From the NCBI GenBank assembly GCA_016180765.1, contig JACPAP010000025.1, forward strand, positions 1 through 30,442: a stretch of 30,442 nt of DNA, written 5' to 3'. The notes under the pieces are model-generated. The model was not told the origin of the DNA and ran no database searches. It saw only the letters and a list, made by a program, of their open reading frames with translations. Position numbers and translations under genes: made by a program. Below are positions 15,738-23,409 of this stretch, in pieces (the first letter of the stretch is position 1; every line of letters starts with the position of its first letter). The DNA is from Gemmatimonadota bacterium. Lineage in GTDB: Bacteria; Gemmatimonadota; Gemmatimonadetes; Gemmatimonadales; GWC2-71-9.

Positions 15738-17774
15738 ATGATGCGCCTGCTCGCGGTCCTGACGCTGGCGGCCCTCGGTCCCGCAGGGCTGGCCGGCCAA
15801 ACCTGGAACGACAGCGCCACCACCGCCCTGATCGCCCGCGCCGCGGCGCGGCGCGTGAGCGCCGAGGCCGATACCGGGCTCAGGGACTTCGAGGCGCGGG
15901 CGCACGGGTTTGTGTTCTTTCTTGGGCAACTGGGTGAGGGACTGGCGGCGCCGCCCAAGCTGATCAAAGCCGACCAGCTGGTCCTGGAAGTTTACTGGAA
16001 GGCGCCGGGACGGAGCAAGCAGCGGATCGTGGGCTGGCGAGACCGGCGCGACCTGCCCACCGACATCCAGTATCATCGCGACCACCTCGGCATCGTCACC
16101 AACGGATTCGGGAACCGCATTCGCGTCGGGGAGGGGGACGAAGTGCGGGACGTCCCGCACCCGTTGGCGCCCGGCGCCGCTCAGTGGTACGACTACGCGC
16201 TCTCTGACTCGTTGACCATTGAGATTCCCCAACGCCTGGTGCGGGTGTACGAGGTGTTGGTGCGCCCTAAGGAGCCGGCCGCTCCGCGGTTGGTGGGGAC
16301 GCTCTACCTCGACGCCCACCAGGCCCAGCTGGTGCGCATGCGGTTTCAGTTCACCAAGAGCGCCTACCTCGATCCCAGCCTGGAAGACATCACCATCGTA
16401 CTCGACAACGGGCTGTGGGAGGGCCGGTACTGGCTCCCCCGGCGCCAGGAGATCGAGATCCGCCGCCATACCACGTGGCTCGACCTGCCCGCGCGCGGGA
16501 TCATCCGCGGGCGTTGGGAGATCGGGGAGTACCGCTTCAACGTCGGCCTGGCGGACCAGCTCTTCGCCGGGCCGGAGATCGCAGCGGCCTCGGCCGAGGC
16601 CCGGAGCGCCTATCCGTGGCCGGAGCCCCTCGACGCCGCGATTGCCGAGACCGCGGGGCAAGGGACGCTCGACCTGGCCTCGGTGCGGGCGGCCGTGCGC
16701 CAACTCGCCTCGGCGCGGGTCCTCTCTGGCTTGCCCGGCGCACGGCCGGGGGCCGCGTCGGTGTCGGACTTCTTACACGTGAACCGAGTGGAGGGCCTGG
16801 CGCCCGGTGCGGGTGGTGTGGTGCGGGCGGCCGGCGGCGCGCTGGAGCTGCGGGTGTGGGGATCGTACGGACTGAGCGATGAGCGGCTCAAAGCCAAAGC
16901 CGGGTTGCGGCGCCCCACGGCGTGGGGCAGTGTCGCGCTCGAGGTCGGTCGCGAGATCCGCGACGTGGGCGACGAACCGCTCATCACGCCGCTGTTCAAC
17001 TCGTTCTCGGCGCAGGAGCTGGGCCGAGACTACGGCGATTACGTGTTGGAGGACCGGGCGCGACTTGCCGTGAGGCGACGACTGGGCGGCGTCACAGTGT
17101 CGCTCTCGGGCGGGATGGAGCGCACGCAGAGCGTCGCCACGGTCGCCACGCCGGTCACCGGGACGTTCCGGCCCAACGCCTCGCTCGGCGCCGGGCGGTA
17201 CTGGGTGGGGCGAGTGAGCGTCGCGCGGCGTCCGTGGGTGCTGCCTCCGCAGCCGGATGTGGGGTTCGAGCTCCAGGCCGAGGGCGGCCTCGGGGACACG
17301 GCCCGCTATGTGCGGCTGCGAGGGGACGGGCGCGTCGAAGTCCCGTTGGGCAGCACGGCGATGCGGTTGCACGGGTGGGCAGCGTGGGGCTCGCGGGACC
17401 TCCGACCGGATCGGGCGTTCGTGTGGGGTGGGCGGGGGCCGGAGGGCTGCAACGCGAGCGTCCGCTGCGGAGGCCGCTATGGTGCAGGCGGGGGCGCGGA
17501 GTGGCGACTCCGGGTGCCCTTCCCGGAACTCCCGCTCGGCTCCTTGGTTTCGACCGGTGGGTACGTCGTGGTCGCGCCGTTTGTGCGCGGGGCGTGGGTG
17601 GACGGGGTCGTGGGTGGGGCGCCGTGGGTCGCGAGCGGGGGGCTCCGGCCGGTCACGGGGATCGGGATCGAGTGGCTGCACCAACTGGTGCGGCTCGAGC
17701 TGGGGGTCGATCTCCAGAGGTCTAAGTGGGCGCTGCTGGCGGACTTGCATCGGGGGCTCTGGACACTGCTCTAG
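15738..17774 (+). CDS. Secreted, probably outer-membrane, beta-rich protein
   Basis: 678 residues. An N-terminal signal peptide (MMRLLAVLTLAALGPAGLAGQ, cut near residue 20) is followed by a periplasmic-type region (to about 350) with many short beta strands, including a KPDQLVLEVYWKA-like segment and a repeated YLDAHQAQLVRMRF style. Residues about 360-678 alternate hydrophobic and polar residues with many Gly and Tyr/Trp, as in outer-membrane barrels, and the chain ends GLWTLL. The layout resembles carboxypeptidase-regulatory/DUF5686-type surface proteins, but I cannot name it. It starts back to back with the lipoprotein gene on the other strand, so the two may form one envelope unit. ATGs at 15738 and 15741 are both possible. 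Confidence 0.7.
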   Translation: MMRLLAVLTLAALGPAGLAGQTWNDSATTALIARAAARRVSAEADTGLRDFEARAHGFVFFLGQLGEGLAAPPKLIKADQLVLEVYWKAPGRSKQRIVGWRDRRDLPTDIQYHRDHLGIVTNGFGNRIRVGEGDEVRDVPHPLAPGAAQWYDYALSDSLTIEIPQRLVRVYEVLVRPKEPAAPRLVGTLYLDAHQAQLVRMRFQFTKSAYLDPSLEDITIVLDNGLWEGRYWLPRRQEIEIRRHTTWLDLPARGIIRGRWEIGEYRFNVGLADQLFAGPEIAAASAEARSAYPWPEPLDAAIAETAGQGTLDLASVRAAVRQLASARVLSGLPGARPGAASVSDFLHVNRVEGLAPGAGGVVRAAGGALELRVWGSYGLSDERLKAKAGLRRPTAWGSVALEVGREIRDVGDEPLITPLFNSFSAQELGRDYGDYVLEDRARLAVRRRLGGVTVSLSGGMERTQSVATVATPVTGTFRPNASLGAGRYWVGRVSVARRPWVLPPQPDVGFELQAEGGLGDTARYVRLRGDGRVEVPLGSTAMRLHGWAAWGSRDLRPDRAFVWGGRGPEGCNASVRCGGRYGAGGGAEWRLRVPFPELPLGSLVSTGGYVVVAPFVRGAWVDGVVGGAPWVASGGLRPVTGIGIEWLHQLVRLELGVDLQRSKWALLADLHRGLWTLL

Positions 17775-17778
17775 GGCG

Positions 17779-17864
17779 GCGGCGGCGCGAGAGGCCGCCG
17801 CGGCGGGAGGAGAGGTGCGCCCACGCTCCCCTGCCGCCCCTGCCGCCCCTGCCGTTTCTCCCGC
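17779..17864. repeat. GC hairpin followed by G/A-C/T inverted repeat
   Basis: GCGGCGGC (17779-17786) pairs with GCCGCCGC (17794-17801) just after the stop of the upstream gene; without a T-run it is at best a weak terminator. Next, GCGGGAG (17803-17809) pairs with CTCCCGC (17858-17864) around a tract with three tandem CTGCCGCCCC-like decamers. Confidence 0.55.
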
Positions 17865-17868
17865 TTCA

Positions 17869-17897
17869 TTGGCGGTCGTCCGCCGCTGGCTTATCTT
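17869..17897 (+). promoter_or_regulatory. Candidate sigma-70-type promoter for the PilB-receiver gene
   Basis: TTGGCG (17869-17874), a 17-base spacer and TATCTT (17892-17897) give predicted transcription from about 17904, leaving a short leader with a GGAGGT ribosome site at 17924-17929. Confidence 0.5.
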
Positions 17898-17934
17898 GGA
17901 ACATTGAGGGCGGTCCTGTAGCCGGAGGTATTCC

Positions 17935-20172
17935 ATAGCCCGCTTCAAGGACGAGTGGCTTAGCGCCACGGTCGAGGAGCTGATCGGCAAGGAGGCGCTG
18001 GAGCAACTCCGCGCCATGGAAGGCGCCAAGGACACGCTCTGGGAGACCGTGGTCTCCCAGGGGAAGGCGACCGACGAGCAGTTGCTCGGCGGGCTGGCGA
18101 CGCGTTTCCGGCTGAAGCTGGCCGACATTACGCAGAGCGACCGGCAGGCGCGCGAGCTGGTGCCGGAGCAGGTCGCCAAGAAGTACCACATCATCCCGCT
18201 TCGAATCACGGATTCCTATCTCGAGATCGCCACGGCGAACCCGTTCGATCTCGACTGCGAGAAGATGCTGGCCTTCGCCACGGGCCGTGAGGTGCGCATC
18301 CAGCTCGCCAGCCCCAAGAAGATCCAGGACAAGATTGACGAGTTCTACCGACCCGAGAGTGTGATCGGGCAGCTGCTCGAAGGCATGGAGTCGGACGCCG
18401 AGGTGACCCAGCTCAAGGAGAAGGAGCTGGAAGAGATCGCGGTCTCGGCCGAGGAAGCCTCGCAACGGCCGGTGGTGCGACTGGTGGACCTGATCCTCTC
18501 CGAGGGCATTCTCTCGCGGGCCAGCGACATCCACGTCGAGCCAGAAGAAGGCGGCGTCGCGGTGCGGTACCGCATTGACGGGGTGCTGCGCCAGGTCATG
18601 AAGATCCCGCGGGCGGCGGGCCTGCCGTTGATCTCGCGGATGAAGATCATCTCCTCGCTGGACATCTCGGACCGGCGGCGCCCACAGGATGGCCGGGCGC
18701 GGGTGGCGGTCAACGGCGTTCCTGTCGACCTGCGCGTCTCAACCCTGCCTGCGACGCTCGGGGAGAAGGTCGTCCTCCGGATCCTGGACTCGAGCCGGAC
18801 CGTGCTGTCGCTCGACTCGCTCGGCTTCAACCCCAATGAGGGGGCCGCGATCAAGGCGCTGCTGGACAACCGGGACGGCGTCATCCTGGTGACGGGGCCC
18901 ACGGGCTCAGGCAAGACCACCACGCTCTACTCCGCGTTGCGGCACGTGCAGAGCGAGGGCGTGAACATCGTCACGGTCGAGGACCCGGTGGAGTACCGGA
19001 TTCAGGGGATCGTGCAGGTGCAGGTCAACGAAAAAGCGGGGCTCACGTTCGCGGCCGCGCTGCGATCCATTCTGCGCCAGGACCCCGACGTGGTACTGGT
19101 GGGCGAGATCCGCGACCAGGAAACCGCCCAGATCGCGATCCAGGCGTCGCTCACGGGCCACCTGGTGCTCTCCACGCTCCACACCAACGACGCTCCCAAC
19201 GCGGTCACCCGGCTGGTGGACATCGGCATCGAGCCGTTCAAGATCGCCTCCGCGTTCCGCGGGGTGGTGGCGCAGCGGCTGATGCGGCGGCTGTGTCCGA
19301 CCTGCAAAGAGGTTTGGGTCGAGACCATCCCCGCCAAGTTGCACCGCTGGGTTCCTCCCGACACGCCGCTCTACCGAGCCGTCGGCTGTCCCGAATGTGC
19401 CATGACCGGGTATCGCGGCCGCTTTTCGATCATCGAAGTGCTGACGGTGACGCCCGAGGTGGAGCGACGTATCGGCGCCGGCGAGACCGCGGACCGCATC
19501 GCGGAAGCGGCGCACGCCGGCGGGATGACCTCGCTGTGGGAGAGCGGCCTGTCGCACGTGCTCCGGGGGGAGTCCACCATTGACGAGTTGCTGCGGGTGG
19601 TGGACGTCCCGCAGGAAGACACCGCGGCGCCGGTCCGCGCGCCGGGGAAGCGACCCTCGCCGGCGCCCGGCGTGGCGCCCGGGGTGGTCAAGGAACGGGA
19701 GTCGGGGCCACAGCCGAAGCCGATTGCCGCGGAGTTCGAGCTGCTCGAGCCGGTCGAACTCGGGGCGCCGCGGCAGGCTGCGGGCGCCAAGGTCCTGCTG
19801 GTGGACGACGAGGACATGCTGCGCAAGGTGATGAGGGACCTGCTGGAGCGCGACGGCTACCACGTGGTGGAGGCGCGGAACGGGGTAGAAGCGCTCGACC
19901 AGATCGATCGCTACGGGCCGGACATCATCGTCCTGGATCTGAACCTGCCCGGCCTGGACGGGTACGGGGTACTCTCGCACCTGCGGTCGCGGCCGGCGAC
20001 GGCGGATATCCCGGTGGTCGTGCTCACGGCCCGCGGGGACGAAGAGAACGAAGTCCGCGTCTTCGAGCACGGCGCGGACGATTTCCTCAGCAAGCCGTTC
20101 CGCGCGCGGGCCCTGTCCGCCCGCCTGGCCGCCGTGCTGGGCCGGAGGCGCGGGCGTCAGAAGCAAGCCTAG
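17935..20172 (+). CDS. PilB/GspE-type assembly ATPase fused to a receiver domain
   Basis: This is a secretion/type IV pilus extension ATPase. From the ATA at 17935 it has 745 residues. An N-terminal MshEN-like domain (about 1-150) precedes the ATPase core, with Walker A GPTGSGKT at 321-328, the aspartate box, Walker B (VVLVGEIRDQETA) and the His-box LSTLHTNDAPNA. A four-cysteine zinc site (CPTC, CPEC) follows. After a Pro-rich linker, a receiver domain starts near 619 with the VDDED acidic cluster, phospho-acceptor D668 (IVLDLNLPG) and K720 (LSKPF). Fusion of a receiver to PilB is unusual and implies phosphorylation control of pilus or secretion assembly. The first ATG is at 18016, but 27 codons upstream are protein-like and a GGAGGT site points to ATA at 17935; no ATG/GTG/TTG lies between. 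A histidine kinase gene converges on it. Confidence 0.9.
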   Translation: MARFKDEWLSATVEELIGKEALEQLRAMEGAKDTLWETVVSQGKATDEQLLGGLATRFRLKLADITQSDRQARELVPEQVAKKYHIIPLRITDSYLEIATANPFDLDCEKMLAFATGREVRIQLASPKKIQDKIDEFYRPESVIGQLLEGMESDAEVTQLKEKELEEIAVSAEEASQRPVVRLVDLILSEGILSRASDIHVEPEEGGVAVRYRIDGVLRQVMKIPRAAGLPLISRMKIISSLDISDRRRPQDGRARVAVNGVPVDLRVSTLPATLGEKVVLRILDSSRTVLSLDSLGFNPNEGAAIKALLDNRDGVILVTGPTGSGKTTTLYSALRHVQSEGVNIVTVEDPVEYRIQGIVQVQVNEKAGLTFAAALRSILRQDPDVVLVGEIRDQETAQIAIQASLTGHLVLSTLHTNDAPNAVTRLVDIGIEPFKIASAFRGVVAQRLMRRLCPTCKEVWVETIPAKLHRWVPPDTPLYRAVGCPECAMTGYRGRFSIIEVLTVTPEVERRIGAGETADRIAEAAHAGGMTSLWESGLSHVLRGESTIDELLRVVDVPQEDTAAPVRAPGKRPSPAPGVAPGVVKERESGPQPKPIAAEFELLEPVELGAPRQAAGAKVLLVDDEDMLRKVMRDLLERDGYHVVEARNGVEALDQIDRYGPDIIVLDLNLPGLDGYGVLSHLRSRPATADIPVVVLTARGDEENEVRVFEHGADDFLSKPFRARALSARLAAVLGRRRGRQKQA

Positions 20173-20191
20173 TGCCGTTCAGAACGGCACT
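20171..20191. terminator. Palindrome between convergent genes
   Basis: AGTGCCGTTC (20171-20180) and its exact complement (20182-20191) surround one central base, overlapping the ATPase stop codon and ending six bases before the kinase stop. It could be a bidirectional terminator, but has no T-run. It shares GTGCCGTTC with the palindrome at 6203. Confidence 0.45.
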
Positions 20192-20197
20192 CGTCCA

Positions 20198-22279
20198 TCA
20201 GGTCGCGAGGAGTTGCGCTGCGGCGGCCCGGAGCTGCCGCGCATTCATCGGCTTGTGGACGTAGCGCCCGCCGAGACGCCGGAGCCACTCCTCGGTCTCG
20301 GGACGGACGTCGGCGGTGGCGAAGATGGCCCGGCGCATGAGTCCGGGCCAACGGGCGAGGAGCGTCTCGGCGAACATCTCCCCGGCCACATCGGTGCATG
20401 GATCGGCGATCACGAGGTCGTAATCCCCTCGGGTCAGCAGCTCGACCGCGTGAGCGCCGTCGCGCGCCGCCTCCACCAGGTGCCCGTCGCTCGAGAACAG
20501 CAGGCTGATCATGCGCTGCACCGCGGGGTCGCCGTCTACCAGGAGCACCCGATGACCGGCGGTCGCGGCGTGCTGCGGGCCGGAGGCGCCGTCGCCATCG
20601 CGGAACGATCCGCCGGCCACGGCCGCCGGCAGCTCGGCCACGAAGAGGGCGCCGCCCCCGCTCGCGCGCCGCACCGCGAGGGTTCCGCCGTGCCGCTCCA
20701 GGATCCCGTAGGTGATGGCGAGGCCGAGCCCGGTGCCGACCCCGGGTTCCTTGGTGGTGAAGAAGGGCGTGAAGATCCGCGAGGCCAGTTCCTCCGGTAC
20801 GCCCGGGCCGGTGTCCTCCACCTCAATCGCGACGCGATCCTGATACCGGCGGGCGCGGACCAGGACCCGCCGGGGCCGGTCGGGTGGGTTCGCGGCCACG
20901 GCCTGGACCGCGTTGGTCACCAGGTTCACGACCACTTGCTGGAGCTGCATCCGATCGGCTCGCACCACCACCGGCTCCGGCGGTAACTCGGTCACCAGGT
21001 CCACCCGCCGGAGTCGGACTTCGTGTTCCAACAACAACGCGGTACGCCGCACCACGTCGCTCACGTCGACGGAGACCACGTCCGGGGGCCCCTGGCGCGC
21101 AAAGGTGAGGAGGTTGCGCACCAGCGTCCCCGCGCGCTCGGCCTGCTCATAGATGATCCGCAGGGGCTCCCTGGTGGAGGGTGGCGTCGCCGGTTGCTCC
21201 AGGAGTAGCTCAGCCAGCCCCGAGACCGAGGTGAGGGGATTGTTGAGCTCGTGCGCCACGCCGGACACCAGCTGACCGATGGCCGCCATCTTCTCGTGCT
21301 GGATCATCTGCGCTTCGAACGCCTTCTGCTCCGTCACGTCCTCGATGAGCACCACCAGCCACCCCTGGGATTGGTCTCCCTGCATGGGCGCGGCGCTGAT
21401 GCGGAAGACGCGCCGCAACGCCTCCGAGCGCTGGGTGACCGGTGCGATGCGCTCGCCCCGCCGCGCCGCCTGATAGAAGCCCGCCAGATCGGACGGGCGG
21501 CCCAGGAGCTCTCGAGCGAGATCGCCGCCCACCACCGAGGGGAGGGGCTGCCCCAGGAGTCCCGCCAGGGCTCGGTTCGCGCGCTGGATCCGGCCGCGGT
21601 CGTCCAGCACCGCGATGCCGTCCGCCAGGGCGTCGAACGTGCTTTCCCACTGCTCCTTGCCGGCCCGCAGCTGGTCGAACAGCCGGGCATTGGTGAGCAC
21701 CACCGCGGCGTGCGCCGCGACGGTGGAGAGCAGGCGCAGCTGATCGGGCCCGAACGGGTCCGGGGTGTCCACGGCGACGATGGCCCCGAGGATCACGCCG
21801 TGCGCCCGGAGCGGCGCCACCGCGGCCCGCCGCGCCTCGAGACCTGGCAGCAGTTCGGTGGGTGCGGGGCCATCGGCCACCTCCAGTTTCTCACCCGTCA
21901 GGGCCGCGGCGACCAACCCGATCTGCGGCCCCGGGAAGGCTCGTGCCAAGAGGCCGGCGAGACTCCCCTCGGCGGCAGCGACGCGCAGGCCGCCCTCGCG
22001 CTCGTCAGCGAGAACCACCACGGCGCCCTGGGCGTCCAGAAACCGCACCAGGTAGCGGGCGATTTGCTCCACGATGCGCTCGAACTCAAGGGACTCGGAC
22101 AGGAGATAGGAAAGCTCCTGGAGCAAGAACAGCTCGCGGAGTCGGCGGGCGAGCTCGGCGTTGGCGCGCTCCAGCCGGGCGGACTGGTGGGCGCGGGCCC
22201 AGCGGGCGCCGGCCAAGTAGGCACCCAGCGCGACCAGCGTCGCAAAAGAGAGAAACGCGAGAACGGAGCCGAGGTTCAC
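20198..22279 (-). CDS. Hybrid histidine kinase (GAF-PAS-HisKA-HATPase-REC)
   Basis: 693 residues with one N-terminal membrane helix (about 5-25), a GAF domain (about 56-200), a PAS domain (205-320), a HisKA dimerisation domain with phospho-histidine H343 (SGVAHELNNPLTS), and a catalytic ATPase domain with N-box (about 447-462), DTGPG at 489-493 and GTGLGLAI at 515-522. A C-terminal receiver-like domain (577-693) keeps D626 and K676, though the usual DLRMP run reads DPCTD. It is inner-membrane anchored with cytoplasmic sensing domains. The start is GTG at 22279. It converges on the PilB-receiver gene, whose REC domain is a plausible phosphotransfer partner, and diverges from the apbE operon. 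Confidence 0.92.
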   Translation of the reverse strand: MNLGSVLAFLSFATLVALGAYLAGARWARAHQSARLERANAELARRLRELFLLQELSYLLSESLEFERIVEQIARYLVRFLDAQGAVVVLADEREGGLRVAAAEGSLAGLLARAFPGPQIGLVAAALTGEKLEVADGPAPTELLPGLEARRAAVAPLRAHGVILGAIVAVDTPDPFGPDQLRLLSTVAAHAAVVLTNARLFDQLRAGKEQWESTFDALADGIAVLDDRGRIQRANRALAGLLGQPLPSVVGGDLARELLGRPSDLAGFYQAARRGERIAPVTQRSEALRRVFRISAAPMQGDQSQGWLVVLIEDVTEQKAFEAQMIQHEKMAAIGQLVSGVAHELNNPLTSVSGLAELLLEQPATPPSTREPLRIIYEQAERAGTLVRNLLTFARQGPPDVVSVDVSDVVRRTALLLEHEVRLRRVDLVTELPPEPVVVRADRMQLQQVVVNLVTNAVQAVAANPPDRPRRVLVRARRYQDRVAIEVEDTGPGVPEELASRIFTPFFTTKEPGVGTGLGLAITYGILERHGGTLAVRRASGGGALFVAELPAAVAGGSFRDGDGASGPQHAATAGHRVLLVDGDPAVQRMISLLFSSDGHLVEAARDGAHAVELLTRGDYDLVIADPCTDVAGEMFAETLLARWPGLMRRAIFATADVRPETEEWLRRLGGRYVHKPMNARQLRAAAAQLLAT

Positions 22280-22332
22280 AGTGGGATGAATGATGCGCGG
22301 GGTGGGGAGAAGCCGGAAGCAGGATCACGGAA

Positions 22333-22361
22333 TTGACGCGGTCAAAAGGGAGGGGTAAATT
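22333..22361 (+). promoter_or_regulatory. Sigma-70-type promoter of the apbE operon
   Basis: TTGACG (22333-22338), a spacer of exactly 17 bases and TAAATT (22356-22361) closely match the consensus. Predicted transcription begins near 22368. The -35 box also lies in a 13-bp palindrome (TTGAC-GCG-GTCAA, 22333-22345), possibly an operator. Confidence 0.65.
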
Positions 22362-22375
22362 CGGGCTTCGTGAAT

Positions 22376-22396
22376 TGCAAATGAGTCTCATTCGCA
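22376..22396 (+). promoter_or_regulatory. Fur-box-like operator
   Basis: A 21-bp palindrome centred on 22386 pairs at nine of ten positions. Its 19-bp core, GCAAATGAGTCTCATTCGC, matches the classical Fur box at 12 of 19 positions, including AATGA and TCATT. It lies about 10-30 bases downstream of the predicted transcription start, where a bound repressor would block transcription. A weaker repeat, GAATG-AC-CATTC (22406-22417), overlaps the apbE start codon 25 bases further on. Zur- or Mur-type relatives are alternatives. Confidence 0.6.
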
Positions 22397-22407
22397 TCTG
22401 CTTGAGA

Positions 22408-23409
22408 ATGACCATTCCCTTCATCGCGCTTCTGGCCCTGGTCGCCACCCAAGACCGACCCCCCAACCTGCGGGACTCAGGGAGCGTTGTGGTGCACCGG
22501 GCGGCGTGGGTGATGGGCACCGAGCTACGGCTCGCCTTGGTGGCGCAGGACGAGCGAAGGGGCCAGGAGGCGGCGGAGGCGGCGTTTGCCGCCGTCCGGC
22601 AGCTCGACGACATCCTCAGTACCTGGCGAGACGACACGGAACTCCAGCGCCTGAACCGTGCACCGCCGGGAGAGGTCGTCCGGGTGTCCCCAGCGCTCGG
22701 CGCGCTCCTGAGCCAGGTGTGGCGATGGTGGCGCGAAACTGGCGGCACGTTCGACCCCGGCGTTGGGCCCTTGGTGGACGTCTGGGGCGTGAGGGGGACG
22801 CTGCGGCAGCCGACGGAGGACGAGCTGGCGCGGGCTCTGGGGAACAGCGGGCTTCGGCAGTTCGAGTTCGATCCCACAAGACGAAACATCGTCCGGCGCA
22901 GCGCTGGCGCGTGGCTGGATTCGGGAGGCTTTGGCAAGGGTGCGGCGCTGCGCTCGGTCCAGGCGGTGCTGCGGGCCAGCGGCATTCATGCAGCGCTGGT
23001 GGACTTCGGGGGCCAGGGGCTGGCCGTGGGGTCGTCGCCGGAAGCACCTCCTTCCGGGGGTTGGACCATCGGGGTCGCACATCCCGCGGAACGGTTGGTC
23101 CCGGTGCGGGAGCTGGTCATTCGGGACCGGTCGGTGTCCACCAGCGGTCAGTCGGAGCGACCCGGGCACGTTCTGGATCCGCGCTCGGGCAGGCCGGTCC
23201 CGGCATGGGGCAGTGTGACCGTGGTCGCGCAGGACCCCTTGGTGGCGGACATCCTGTCCACGGCGCTGTTCGTGATGGGCCTGGACGACGGACTACGCTG
23301 GGTTTCAGGTCGAAATGACGTTGGCGCGCTCTTCCTGATCCTGCGAGACGGACGGGTGGAAGCGCGCTGGAATCAGGCAATGGAACCTTTCTTGAAGGAG
23401 AAGAGGTGA
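22408..23409 (+). CDS. apbE: FAD:protein FMN transferase (ApbE)
   Basis: ApbE moves FMN from FAD onto a threonine of partner proteins after export. The 333 residues begin with a hydrophobic signal (MTIPFIALLALVAT), so it is exported, perhaps periplasmic. Family motifs in order are WVMGTELRL, STWRDDTELQRLN, TGGTFDPGVGPLVDVWG, DSGGFGKGAALRS, VDFGGQGLAVG, STSGQSER with GHVLDP, and ADILSTALFVMGL with the metal-binding Asp/Thr. The ATG at 22381 is in frame but sits inside the Fur-like operator; the ATG at 22408 gives a better signal peptide. The stop overlaps the porin ATG (TGATG). The FMN-binding protein two genes on is the obvious substrate. Confidence 0.95.
   Translation: MTIPFIALLALVATQDRPPNLRDSGSVVVHRAAWVMGTELRLALVAQDERRGQEAAEAAFAAVRQLDDILSTWRDDTELQRLNRAPPGEVVRVSPALGALLSQVWRWWRETGGTFDPGVGPLVDVWGVRGTLRQPTEDELARALGNSGLRQFEFDPTRRNIVRRSAGAWLDSGGFGKGAALRSVQAVLRASGIHAALVDFGGQGLAVGSSPEAPPSGGWTIGVAHPAERLVPVRELVIRDRSVSTSGQSERPGHVLDPRSGRPVPAWGSVTVVAQDPLVADILSTALFVMGLDDGLRWVSGRNDVGALFLILRDGRVEARWNQAMEPFLKEKR

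Noticed and set aside
15801..16703. Long minus-strand extension upstream of the lipoprotein
   Set aside because: This part is antisense to the outer-membrane protein gene and has no protein-like character; only the portion from the lipobox signal onward was kept.
20198..20986. Plus-strand frames opposite the histidine kinase
   Set aside because: No motifs, low-complexity composition, and fully covered by kinase domains on the other strand.
22333..22407. Earlier apbE starts at TTG 22333 and ATG 22381
   Set aside because: TTG is the -35 box of a good promoter and ATG 22381 is inside the Fur-like palindrome; ATG 22408 gives a normal signal peptide.
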